This document shows positions 49,213-62,886 of a stretch of DNA of 64,000 nucleotides, one piece after another. Both the position numbers and the translations under genes were made by a program. Position 1 is the stretch's first letter. Each line of letters opens with the position of its first letter. Under the pieces are notes generated by a model, which worked only from the letters and a program-made list of their open reading frames with translations, was not told the origin of the DNA and ran no database searches. Source of the DNA: Hysterangium stoloniferum (lineage: Eukaryota > Basidiomycota > Agaricomycetes > Hysterangiales > Hysterangiaceae); NCBI GenBank assembly GCA_015178975.1, contig WHVD01000027.1, positions 248,001 to 312,000 on the forward strand, read 5' to 3'.

Positions 49213-49308
49213 GGCGGTTATCTCCAGTTACAAACGGCCACTATTTTTACAAGAAATCGATTGAATAATAATATTCGTCGCATGGGCGCTTGTTGACGTC
49301 TTTTGCTC
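49213..49308. promoter_or_regulatory. Shared divergent promoter of GAL7 and DDX41
   Basis: Only 96 bp separate the two start codons. It contains a TGACGTC palindrome (bZIP-type site) near the DDX41 end and AT-rich DNA (TTGAATAATAATATTC) in the middle. No yeast Gal4 site (CGG-N11-CCG) is seen. Confidence 0.45.
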
Positions 49309-51572
<2,264 letters not shown>

Positions 51573-51843
51573 TATCTAGTATTCAGGGGTGTGTAGAGTT
51601 TTTAGTTGTACAAGTTTGCTTAAGTTTGCGCAATTCTTATGTGTTTATAACGTGGACGATAATCGAGCACGGAGATGGTAATTTGCTGCCACTTTTTTCG
51701 CGAGGGTGATTGGTGATTGGAGTTACGATCACGTGACAACGCGATCTACATGTTACAACTCAAATTGTTACGAACGCGTTGTCGGTGAAGAGCTGTTCCC
51801 CACTTCAACCTCAGTCTGTTAGCTATCTCTTTTTCATGACAGA
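51573..51843 (+). promoter_or_regulatory. Upstream region of the RecQ gene with CACGTG
   Basis: The palindromic core TCACGTGA (CACGTG at 51730-51735) lies about 110 bp before the ATG. The rest holds the 3' end of DDX41 and pyrimidine-rich DNA near the start codon. Confidence 0.45.
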
Positions 51844-54800
51844 ATGTCTGTTCCCCGAAACAATTTAGATGATCTCAGACGCAAAGCACAGATAGGTGTT
51901 TCCAGTGGACAGATGTCACAGCCACGAGAACAGACTAGCAAAGTAAGTGTCTCTACCGCCAGGCCTTTCCCATTCCTAAGTTGCATAGGGTTTCAAGTTC
52001 AAATCGACAACAACAGCAGGACCATCTCAATCTCCCGCGATTTCATGTATGTCGCCATAAGTGTTATAAGCATCACTCACCGCACTGACAGATTCAATGC
52101 TTGCTGTATCACTCTACAGCACCTAAGTCTGCAATTACTGTTCCTATAAGCCAGGCAAACCCTCCCGTGACAAACAACTTCTCAGCCCAGGCCAAACCTG
52201 CAGTACAGCGAGCGAACCCCGTTCCAGTTCACAGAGGCGCACCCACACCTTCTCCAATCACCCCCATAACAGGCACCCAGGATTCAAACAAGGATTCCAT
52301 CTATCATCCTATGTCACCCTCAAAGTTACCCTGCAAAAGGTTGACCCCAAATGATGATATCACTTCTAGTGGAGGATCATACAAACGCTCGAAGACGTTA
52401 CATTCTGAGAACAGATCCAACCGTGTGTCCTATAATGTATTATTGGATTTCGTATTAACTTTCAGTATAGTTTCCGATTCTATGGACTTTGACTGGCATG
52501 TAGCAGACGAGGTATGGAATGAGCAGTCCAAGATGACCAACAGTGGGGGTCCTCTACCTTGTCAAACTCCACGTCAGTCTCTGCCGCCGCCGACTACAAC
52601 TCGTTCTCTTCCAAATCCTTTGATGGATACCTCATCTGACCTCTTGGCAGATTATGAAATGGTGGCTATATGTGGTTTTTGAGCGAACAGTTTATTTAAA
52701 TTATTTTTAGCATACACTAGAAGATCTGCAATTGATGTTGACGAATAACATGAGTGCGCGATTAGATACAGTGGACAAGTTGCTAAGGGCTATCAGCGGG
52801 CAAGAAGTGGGCTTAGACAAAGCTATGCTTCAGGATATTAGGTTAGTTCAGATTCGACGATGATGGCCCTCTCTCAGACCAGGTTCTGTTACGCGCAGTA
52901 ACAATCTAGAGCGACGTATTACAGCTATTAAGGTCGTTATACGCGCTCGTCAGTCAGGCGCTCCCCTTTATCCTGCAATCCGTGCTCCAAATAAAACAAT
53001 ATCCAGTTCACCAAGTCAGGCGTCTACAAAGTCTCCAACAGTACAGGCCTATGCCAATGTTATGGCTATATCGACCTCAAATGAACAAGGCCAGTCTACT
53101 GTGACCAACAACATGACACATACTACAGACCGTGATAGTATTATGGTGATGAAGCATACTCCTGAGTCGATTCATGCCATCGCCAGTGCCACACCTGTTG
53201 ATGATGAGGAGGAATTATGGGCACAGCTCGAGGATGTACCGTCTGATGGTTCGAATATTGGAAACAATCTGTCATATGCGTTACGCTCCATTGGGAACAC
53301 TTTAGAGGCACGGCGGTCTCCTGGTAAAAGGGAGACGTTCAAAACTGCTGAATTTTCCTCTAAACATGCTAGCTGCTATGACCAAACCCAGAGTCCATAC
53401 TACGCAGAGATTATGGATAGACTGCTGAATGTATTTCGTCTAGATTCTTTTCGACACAATCAATTGGAGGCCATTAATGCTACCTTATCTGGAAAAGACG
53501 TCTTCGTTCTTATGCCAACAGGGGGTGGAAAGGTATGTTTTATAAGTATTCACTACCACCAATACTGACATGTCTTGCAGAGCCTCTGCTATCAAGTTCC
53601 TGCAGTTTGTGAAGGCGGGACCACCAGAGGGGTCACTGTAGTCGTATCCCCGCTTATCGCTCTTATGATTGACCAGGTACACCATCTGGAGGATCGAGGT
53701 ATTGATGTCGTTCTCTTCAATAGCGATCAAGGCCAAGATAGTTCAAGGGAGGCCCGGTTCAGGCTGACAGGTCGAGGTCCAAAACCCAAATTACTTTATG
53801 TCACACCAGAGAAGTTACATAAAAGCAACGACATGCGGTCCATATTAGCAAAGCTATATCACAATGGTGAGCTTGCACGATTCGTTATCGACGAGGCCCA
53901 TTGTGTATCTACTTGGGGACGTGACTTTCGTGAAGCCGTGAGTCTTTTGCCAGATGAAATTGTGGCCCCATTATTAAATGGATGTAACATAGTACCAAGA
54001 CCTCGATCGTCTTCGCCAAGACTATCCGAAAATCCCCATCATTGCTCTCACCGCCACTGCAAATGAACAGGTAATGAATGACGTGATTGACCGACTGGGT
54101 ATCAAGAATTGTGTCTTGTTAACGCAATCGTTCAATCGACCCAACCTACACTATGAGATTAGGACCAAGAGGAAAAATGTGTTGGCAGATATTAACGCCT
54201 TCATTCAAAGTAATCACCGTGGTCAGACTGGGATCATCTACTGCTTCAGTAGGAACAAATGCGAAGAGGTCGCCAAAGAACTTCGAGATAAATACGGGCT
54301 CAAAGCAAAGCATTATCATGCACAAATGTCGGTGGAGGACAAGAGTAAAGCCCAAATCGCATGGCAGAGCAATGAGTGTGATATAATTGTTGCCACTGTG
54401 AGTAGATTAATATATATATGCCTCTTAATCCCTCATATACCTTGAAGGTTGCATTTGGAATGGGAATCGATAGTGAGTGTTATCTTCTTATTTACACACT
54501 TTTCAAACTTATTTTCGTATCTAAAGAGCCCGATGGTGCGCTTATAATCATGATATATGTTTAACTACCTCACTAGAGTTTCAACAGTCCGTTACGTTAT
54601 ACATTACTCTCTACCCATGTCAATGGACGGGTCAGCTAGACTACGTTTCTCAAATTGAAACATGTATATTGACCTACTTTTCCGCAGATACTATCAAGAG
54701 ACAGGAAGGGCAGGCAGAGATGGTAAACCAGCGACTTGTATTTTATGTAAGTCATATTCACAAATGGAACGTTAGCTTACGAATGTGTCTATAAGTTTAT

Positions 54801-56286
54801 ACATATGGCGACACAAATATCCTGTTTAAGTTAATCCAAGATAATGAAAAAACAACATTCGAAGAAAGAAAACGACAAGAAGGCGGGGTACGGACGGTCG
54901 TGCAATATTGCCAAAATAAAATCGATTGTCGACGAGTCCAAGTTCTTGGCTATTTTGGACAAGCTTTCGATTCTAAAGCATGTCAAAAGCGCTGCGACAA
55001 TTGCCTAGACAGCTCTGGTTCGAGCGAAGAGGACATGACCGAGGTAGCCGTGCAGGCAATTCGCCTTGTCAAGGACCTTCTCAATAGGGAAAAAAATGTG
55101 ACCAAACTTCACTGCCTGGATGTCTTCCGAGGCGCGAACACCAAAGCCATTAGGGATAGGGGCCACAATCATGTCGAACTTTTTGGAGCTGGGTCGTCAT
55201 TGACCAGGGAGCAATGCGAACGTCTCTTTGACCATTTGCTCAGCTTGGAAGGATTTCGCCAAATTTCAGTGCCTAACAAGTCAGGATGGAATAACCTTTA
55301 TATGCAAGTACGTACGATGGACCCATTCATTTGACCAGGCTATCGATGTATTCTATAGTTAGGCAACGCGGCCGACGAATTTCTTACCGGAAAAAAGGTA
55401 TTAAAAATGATGATCAGGATCGGCAAATCAGATTCCACACAAGATGGCAAGGCTACCCCTAAAAAAGCAACGAAACCAACTACGAGACACAAAAAGGGGA
55501 CTGTTCCAGCAGTGAACAAATCTCGAGCTGACGATGTCTTTACGGATGAAGGTTCCAAAGATTCAATTGATATGGACGACATCTACGACTTCGGCAGTAG
55601 TCCTATCCGACCGGTTGCCCGCACCCTTACGAAATCCCTGGCGTCTCGCAAGCCTAAGCTGACGGTGATCCAACATAATTTAGAAGGCGATGATACAGTG
55701 CAACAATGCTATGACGAACTCTTTTCACTGCATACTGAGGTGAGTTATCTCCTTATGCTGAGCTTCATCACTAGGTTGATCTTTTTTCAGATCAGCGAAG
55801 ACGGTGATATTTCCACGTCTGCAGATCTAGGCTATGAGAGTATTCTTCAGATAATCAGCGCAATTATGCCCACGGGTCTGTCAGCTTATTCTATTCCCGG
55901 TATTTGATTTGACATGACCATTTAAAGATCAAGCCTCTCTCAAAGAAGTACTGAACGAGAATCTGTCTCAAGCACAGGCTGAGACTTTCTGGAGTACTTA
56001 CGGCAGACGCATTCTTGGGATATGTACAAGGCATAAGATGTCCTTATCAACGGGAACTTCTAGAAATATCCAGTGGGTTATAATATGGCTGAACACATCT
56101 CTCTGTTAACGCTGGGGCAGATCAAAGTCTAAATTTGATGCCATGGGATTACATGCCCAGTTCGACTTCCAGGGTCCTGTTAATGGCTCAAATAAAGAGT
56201 CTGTTGATCGGCACAAGCCGGCAGCCAAGGGAAAATTTGCGTCGAAATCGGCTCCCGTTCGCGGCATTCGAGCTATGCCTCTATGA
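51844..56286 (+). CDS. SGS1: RecQ DNA helicase of the BLM/Sgs1 class
   Basis: BLM/Sgs1 helicases dissolve recombination intermediates with topoisomerase III. A long disordered N-terminal region (MSVPRNNLDDLRRKAQIG onward, many Ser/Pro) is split by several introns. The core begins with FRLDSFRHNQLEAINATLSG, then PTGGGKSLCYQVP across an intron, VVSPLIALMIDQV, VIDEAHCVSTWGRDFR, ALTATANEQV, FNRPNLHYEI, GIIYCFSRNKCEEVA, KHYHAQM, ATVAFGMGIDKPDVR and YYQETGRAGRDGKP. The zinc-binding part of RQC has CRRVQVLGYFGQAFD and CQKRCDNC, and an HRDC-like region lies near the end (ILQIISAIMPTG, EVLNENLSQAQAETFW). A 9-nt exon (54527-54535) encodes part of IDKPDV. The stop is at 56284-56286; the last exon border is the least certain part. 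Confidence 0.9.
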
Positions 56287-56506
56287 TATCGATATACTCT
56301 ATGATTATTTTATACATCTTGTTTCGTGTACAGCTACACAGAAAGATTAGTCTAGCTACTAATTCAGAACCACTGTGGAAAATTGACGCTGAATTACATG
56401 TAGATGTCCAGCTAGGTGTGAATCGATATTTTACAGACTTTATTTAGGGTATATGTAGAATCTCAAATTGGCCTCTAATAGGTCAGAATAATGTTCAAAA
56501 ATAAAT

Positions 56507-56512
56507 CACGTG
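56507..56512. promoter_or_regulatory. CACGTG site upstream of NUF2
   Basis: TCACGTGG lies about 70 bp before the NUF2 ATG, the third CACGTG in a promoter position of this window. Confidence 0.4.
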
Positions 56513-56581
56513 GTTGCAACGATTATTCGCGATCCGTCACAATTGTCACATGAAAACACGCTCCTCTTCGTCTTTGTCTTC

Positions 56582-58345
56582 ATGTCTGACTTTTCCTACC
56601 CCACCGCGGACACGGGCGAGATTGCCATGGTCATACAAAAATGGGGATGTCCAATAACCGAAGATGACCTGCGTCCACCTAAGGGTCTTAAACCCGAAGT
56701 TGTCCAAATGATCTATGCTTGTGCAATAACAAAACTAACTGGACTGACTATCATGGAGCTCGAAGACTCAGCCGAGAGGTCGCTTACTGTCATTGATGAG
56801 TGGCAGGTTTGTTTTCTTTTGAGATCCCAAAGTGCTATTGCTTATTGGCAACATGGCAATTGTACCACAGGAGCTAATAGCTCCAAGCGCCAGATTACAT
56901 GTACTTTTATACCATGCGTGAGTGAAATAGCAGGAGTTTGTAGCGTCGCAACATAAACATCTAGAACACGCGTTGCTGAAGGGGCGGGCATTGAAGATTT
57001 CTCAATGATGGACCTTGTGTCTCCCACATTCGGCCGAACCCAGAAGATTTTATCAGCCATAATCAACTTCGGTAAATTTAGTGAAGAATGTAGTCCATTC
57101 ATCGAGGGGTTACAGCAGCAATATACCAAAGCCAGCGAGGAACGAGACGAGCTGCAACAACAAATATTGGATTTACGACAAAAACTCGAGACACATAAGT
57201 AAGCACCGTTCAGAACTAATGTTTTTTTCGACTTATTCATAGTAAGCCAGAGCCAAACTAAAAGCAGATGAACCCATTTGTGCACAACTATCAGTTGAAA
57301 ATCAGGGATTGACTGCTAAACTTCGAAATCTCTATGAAGAACAGAATGCCGTGTTCCAAGAGGCCGAAAGTCTTAGAATGGAGCGTGATAATTTGGTTAT
57401 GCGAAGGGTGTGTTTTTAATGCTGATACTCCGACCATCTACTTAGGGATAGCAGAGTGGAATTCAAGATGAAATCAGTGTGGCGCTGGATACAAATGCTC
57501 GCACTAAAGCACGAATTGTACAATCTCCTGAACGAGTGAAACGTATTATTGCCACTATGGCTGATAATGTGATAGAGGAGCGTCGAAACATGACAGCAAA
57601 CGAGGCCAAAGCAAGAGCATTGAAGTTGAAACTCGACACTCTTGCTGTGTTTGAACAAGTAGGTCGTTCCTATCTCAAATATCACATTACTGAAGAACAT
57701 GCCACAAACAAGGATGTCCAATTTAATATCAGACATCTAGCTGCATTAGCTTCTGAACAGGAATCGCTTGATGCATCGGTGGCAAAACTCGCCAAGGCAC
57801 AAGCCGACTTGGAAAAGCAGTTAGTGATTCGCAACGAATTACACCTTCAACAAGAAGTACACATCGTCAAGTCTATAACTATCATTTATTAATTTTGTTT
57901 GTCTAGAGAGCAGAGCGAAGAAAAGCAAACGCTGAAGAGAAGCTCGAGCGTGAACAAAACTATGCGGATGATCAACGTGCCAAATCACAGGAAACGATTG
58001 CGAAGCTGAAGAAGGAATTTGAGGAGATGTCTTTAGAGAGACGCGATAATGATCAAGCCGTGGAAGAAACGAAACGTGAAGCCGCTCAGATTGAACGGAA
58101 GGTAAGCGCATTTGTTCCCTAGCTATAAATCACTGAACGATTCCTCACATTAGATGGCCGAACACTTGCGGCAAAATGAAGAGGAGATGACCAAACTTCT
58201 TGCGGAGTATTGGAGACTCAGCCATCAAACTGGTAAGTCAAGCATACGCGAAGCGAGCCGTGGGTTATATTTAATACCATCTTCAGAGGTTTACATGGAG
58301 ACGCTCGCGAACAAACTCGGACTTGACTTAGAAGGCGTCGTTTGA
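56582..58345 (+). CDS. NUF2: Kinetochore protein Nuf2 (Ndc80 complex)
   Basis: Nuf2 pairs with Ndc80 to link kinetochores to microtubules. The N-terminal calponin-homology domain starts MSDFSYPTADTGEIAMVI and contains LKPEVVQMIYACAI, DEWQELIAPSARLHVLLYHA and IEDFSMMDLVSPTFGRTQKI, followed by LSAIINFGKFSEE. The remainder is a long coiled coil (EERDELQQQILDLRQKLE, MERDNLVMRR, SPERVKRIIATM, then heptads to LANKLGLDLEGVV). About seven exons and roughly 470 residues, as in yeast and human. The 3' end is only 69 bp from the convergent ING-type gene. Confidence 0.93.
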
Positions 58346-58414
58346 GCCATGCTACAGACTATCTATTGCACATATTGTTATAGCAAAATCCTTGTATACT
58401 AATGGTACACCTAA

Positions 58415-60032
58415 TCAATGTACCCTCCTTTTTTTCACCTTTGTTGTTTCCTCTTCACAGTCTCTACAAAACCATTTAACTCGACCCTTTGGCGGTGCAG
58501 TCAATCCCGCGCAGCCAAGGTGGAACTAGTGACAACGACAGACATTTAGGACTAAGAGGAAGTGAAAACGCCGGCGACTCACCCATTCCCTGTTACAGTC
58601 AGGGTTATCACAGGCAATCATCTTTCGTGCCACAAGTCAACAATCCACTTGGGTTCAGTATGATCTACCCCTCACCTCGCCATAGGATACTTGATTACAG
58701 TAGCAATACCGTGGTTCGTCAGGATCAATTGACAACTCTTGTGGTGCATCAACAGAAGTAACTGCAGCCTCAAGGAGTGCCTGCCCGTCCATGTCGTGTT
58801 TTCGTTTATCTTTTCTCCTATTCTTCCTCAACCGTTGTCCGGCTTTCCCTTCTACTCCAGTGCCTACTGCTGGTCCTATCATTCCTAGCTGTGGCTCCTC
58901 ATCCTCATCCTCTTCTGCCCCCTCTTCCACTTCTTCCACTTCCCCCACTTCTTCCACCTCTTCTGTCAAGGCTGTGGCGCTCTCTACCTGTAACGTCGTC
59001 TCTACAGGGCGTGTGCCTTCACGAAGCCCAAGAACGACTGAACCTTCATGTTCCTTAACCGCCGTATCCAATATTTTCACATGTCGGTCTATCTTCAAGC
59101 CTGAATGTTAGCATAACAATGACCTATTGTGCCTCAAGCTCACCAAGTCATAGGCTACAGTCGCCAAACCCACTTTCTCATCTGAGGCACGCAACAATTC
59201 AGATGTTAGAAAGGTAATGCGGGTCAACAGCTCTCCAATAGTCTTAGGTCTTGCACGAGGAGGAAAGGGGACCGATTTCGGAACAGTTGCATCAGTCTCG
59301 CGTCCACCTTGAGCTCGCATGGGAGAAGATTGGGGTGTAGACCTAACAATATGTGAGGTTGCTGGGTCCCTTGCAGTGTTGTTTGCTTGGTTAAAGTTGG
59401 CAGGTGGTGAATTTGACCTGGCTTCGACTATCATGTCACCAAAATCTTCGCATTTTTGATCATTTTCTGGTCCGCTTCTTGTCGTACCATTAATGCGATT
59501 ATGCTGCGTATGATTTACTTCCGCGCCACGATATGCAGTCTTTGACCTAATGTCGTTGTCCTGTTCCTGTTCGAGAGACTGCCGAAGCTTAATATATGAT
59601 CGAATTGTAGGTAGAAGTTCGTTCTGGGAAGCTGTTACGGCTATTCTGAGACCATTATCCCCTGTCATAAAAAATTGAGATAAATACACTGTGCCTCTCT
59701 ATCTTGCTCCCCAATAAGCGTGAATGACCGGTGAAGAGATAATGGGAGCTGTTCAATTGCTAAACAAACTATCTATAGCCATCTTGACTCCGAGAATATC
59801 ACGACATACGTTCATAAAACTCCTCCTTGAGTGATTCCCATACTTCTTGTGCAATTTCTGGGGGTGTGCTGAGCAAATCTGGCTCTACTGCCTCTGGAGG
59901 ACCTTGGAAATCGGTATCAGCGTGATCTTGGGCGCCTTTTACTTGTTGAATTTTAGCATTATTGTCAGCCTCATGGTTCGTTTCGAGTTCTGCATTCACA
60001 TGTGACAAGACGGTCGAACGTCGCGTCCTCAT
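58415..60032 (-). CDS. ING-family PHD-finger protein (Yng/Png-like)
   Basis: ING proteins are histone-H3K4me3-reading subunits of acetyltransferase or deacetylase complexes. The C-terminal PHD finger is complete: RYCYCNQVSYGE, MIACDNPDCNREW, FHLGCAGLTAPPKGR, KWFCRDC, with the C4HC3 pattern and the ING-type Tyr and Trp of the methyl-lysine cage. A Lys/Arg-rich tail (KVKKRRVH) follows, as in ING proteins. The N-terminal part has ATVAYDLIDRHVKILD, the end of the ING helical domain, preceded by a long Asn/Ser/Pro-rich stretch; an acidic Glu/Val/Asp-rich tract precedes the PHD. About 430 residues, longer than most ING proteins. The start at 60032 is the first ATG of the frame; an additional 5' exon cannot be excluded. 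Confidence 0.85.
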
Positions 60033-60176
60033 ACGAGGTACACAGTAGTTGCTGAGGTATGACTTTAGCGCGCATGGCCTGTTTCGATGTCACTAAATCA
60101 TCAAATATAGATTCAGAAACACCGCCTTTTAATTCTAATTATTCCTCTTCTGGATGACCTCCATACTGTCCTTATT
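60033..60176. promoter_or_regulatory. Shared divergent promoter of the ING-type and MLKL-like genes
   Basis: These 144 bp separate two divergent ATG codons. They contain AT-rich DNA (TTTTAATTCTAATTATTCC) on the kinase side. No clear factor site was found. Confidence 0.4.
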
Positions 60177-62509
60177 ATGCATGTGGGTCGTGTCCTGAAC
60201 ACTGCTCTCGCTGTAGGTGTAACCTCCGTGGAGCTTGCCAATAACGTCGGAGGGGTGCCTTTAATAGGAGCGGTTGCTGTTCTGCTTGGTGAAATCGGCA
60301 GAGTTTGTGATCAAGTCCGTGTCCACAAAGTACGCATCCTTGTTGTTTTCACAGCTCATTAGAGTCTATTTACCATTCGATTGTTCACATTAGGCTCAGT
60401 GTCGTCTTCTGATTCGTCGAGTTCAGATCATCATCGATGCATTACGAGATGGGTCATCTGGATTGAATGGCTCAAAGCTACAGGAAGCTGTTGACACACT
60501 CGAAACGTAGATCATGTTCGATGTCACTGGATCTTACTAATAACGTTTGTAGAATGCTTGTAGCCATAAATGATAAGATGGTTGAATGGGCTAGCTGGAG
60601 TCTTGTACAAGCTTTCTGTGTGTTTATGGCTATTCCGCACATGGTTTAACGTAGCTGACATTATATAACTGGCTAGGGAAACGGGATGAAGTGTCTAGAG
60701 GGGTCAGGAATGCTTTTGACGAGATAAAAACGTATCAAGACAGATTCCATGTGAGTGGTGCAATTGAGAAAGGGACCAGATGTTGACTTGAATGGATCAT
60801 ATCCTTAGATTCAAGCACAAATGATAACGGTCGAGAAACTAAACGAGAACCAACAAATCCAACGAAGCGACCATGCCGAATTGAAAGTTGTCCTGCATGA
60901 AATTTTGACCCAGCAGACACACACCAATAATCTGCTCCAAATGCGCCTTGCAGGAGAACCAGCCGCCAATGAAGTGATGAGAGCAGCACAAATAGTACTA
61001 GATACTATCTAATCCCTCGTCGCATTCTAACAACCTTGCAGGAACTGCATGAGCATACCCGTGATTCGCCAACTTATACCGAACTCGGAGGTTATGTTCT
61101 CAACCTCTATAACTCTGTCGGGGTCTTTCCAAGCATATCTAATCTAAGTCACGAAATTGTTAAGACAGATGGACCAGTAGCAGGCGGTAAGGTGATTTCT
61201 CGATAGACCATCTGTTTTGATGCTGATGAGTAGATTATTATAGGTCCCTACAGTGAAGTATCGTTAGGTCTGTGGCTTGGAAAAGTTCCTGTGGCTTTGA
61301 AAAGCTTGCGGGAAGTGACAATCTCACACCCTCGTGCAAAAAGGGTCAGAGCTCCCTCATGCTTACTTTTTAAGCTGGATTAAGCATACTAAAATAGTCC
61401 AATAGAAATTTGAACAGGAAATAACAATCTGGCATACCCTTGAGCATCCCAACATCCTTAGATTCCTGGGCATAGCGGACAACCTCGGCCCTCATCTATG
61501 CGTGGTTTGTTCTTATATGTAGCTGGTGACGGGGGAGATAACAAAATTATTATCAGGTTTCTCCGTGGCAATCTCATGGCAATGTATTAGAGTAGGTTCC
61601 CATATTTGTCACAGGTGGTGCACAAGTATTTATTATCGTTGAATTCTTTAATAGATACACTAAGAATTACCCGGATACTGACCGTCTTAACTTGGTGAAT
61701 AAGCTTACTGCCCTTAAATATCGCCCTGAAATAATGATTCATCTATAGTTGATCGGCGCCGCACGTGGCGTAGAATATTTACATACCCGTGATAAGCCTG
61801 TGGTTCATGGGAATCGTAAGTATTATATCATTAAGGACAGCGATGCTTCACTAATTTACTAATTTCTAACACTAGTCAAATGCGTAAGTTAATCTATTTT
61901 TATTCATAATTTTGACTGATAAGTGTTACAGGCAAATATATTGGTATCTGAGAAGGTGTGTTCAGGACTATGGTTATCTGGCCATGCTTAACTGGGTACA
62001 GGGAGAAGCTCTCATCTCTGATTTTGGCCTTTCAAGAATAATAGAAGGCGTAACAGAGATATCTATCACATTAACTTCCACCGGAGGGAATCGCTGGTGT
62101 GCACCGGAGCTCATGGAGTTCTCACCTAACACATCCCCAAACTTGGCAACTGACGTCTATGCGTTTTCCATGTCCATGATGGAATGCCTGACTTCCAATA
62201 AACCTTTCGCAAACTTAAAACGAGACGCTCATGTTGTTGTCGGTATGTTATTACTCTCTGATTTGACTAGATCGAAATAATTTGATTTTAATACAATCCG
62301 CCACAGTTGTCACGAACAAGCAACGACCGTCACGGCCGAAAGGACGCGTTTGGGATAGGTGGTTCAGTGATCAACTTTGGAACCTTTTAGAGAGGTGTTG
62401 GGATCATGAGCCTTCTCATCGCCCTACTATGTCGAAAGTCTCGCTGGAGTTGTCGGCCTTGGGACAGGAGATGTCCCATAGGCATGTGACTCTTGCGCAA
62501 GTAATATAA
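60177..62509 (+). CDS. MLKL-like helical-domain protein with a TKL-type (pseudo)kinase domain
   Basis: The N-terminal about 170 residues are helical: VLNTALAVGVTSVELANNVG, VPLIGAVAVLLGEIGRVCDQ, AQCRLLIRRVQIIIDALRDG, VDTLETMLVAINDKMVEW and FDEIKTYQDRFHIQAQM. This fits the four-helix MLKL-type N-terminal domain common with TKL kinases in mushroom genomes. A linker precedes the kinase domain: Gly-loop region AGGPYSEVSLGLW, VAIK-type Lys in VPVALKSLR, WHTLEHPNILRFLG, catalytic loop VVHGNLKCANILV, DFG in LISDFGLSR, GNRWCAPELM and DVYAFSMSMMECL. The catalytic Asp of the usual HRD/HGD is Asn here (HGN), while Lys and DFG are kept, so catalysis is doubtful. About fourteen small exons, one of 8 nt (61876-61883). 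About 510 residues. A cell-death or immunity role is inference from the domain pair. Confidence 0.8.
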
Positions 62510-62886
62510 TCTCGTTTATGTGACACTTCACTATCTACTAAAATATATATTCTTTCATACTGTAAATCGTTGGTCGAAGTTCATTCCGCGTTACTGCTGT
62601 TTGTATATTATGTGAGGCGTGTGCTAGTCTGCGCAGAAATATTGCGTGAATGGACTGCAGTTTTGGGAAATATGCTACAGGTCAAATTTTGGAGTTACGA
62701 TAATATTAAAATATATACACAAAGTTACAAGGCAATCGGTCAACATTTGAAGGAGTTATGAGGCTAAGCAATAATTCCAGGCGAACTAGCGCGCGCCTTA
62801 CATAATGAAAACAGATAATCGGTGACGCACCAGTCACAGGATTTTCTATTTTCTCCCTAACTAGTCTAAATCTTCATATCCATCTA
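62510..62886. other. Intergenic region between the MLKL-like and TXNL1 genes
   Basis: No gene is seen in 377 bp. It is AT-rich, with TATATATTC near 62543 and TATATACAC near 62712. Confidence 0.4.

Noticed and set aside
49213..49308. Yeast-type Gal4 site in the GAL7 promoter
   Set aside because: No CGG-N11-CCG pattern is present in the 96 bp, and the adjacent Zn2Cys6 protein is not recognisably Gal4.
58777..59111. Plus-strand Ser/Pro-rich frames opposite the ING-type gene
   Set aside because: These are antisense shadows of the acidic tract of the ING-type gene, produced by its repetitive GAA/GAG codons.
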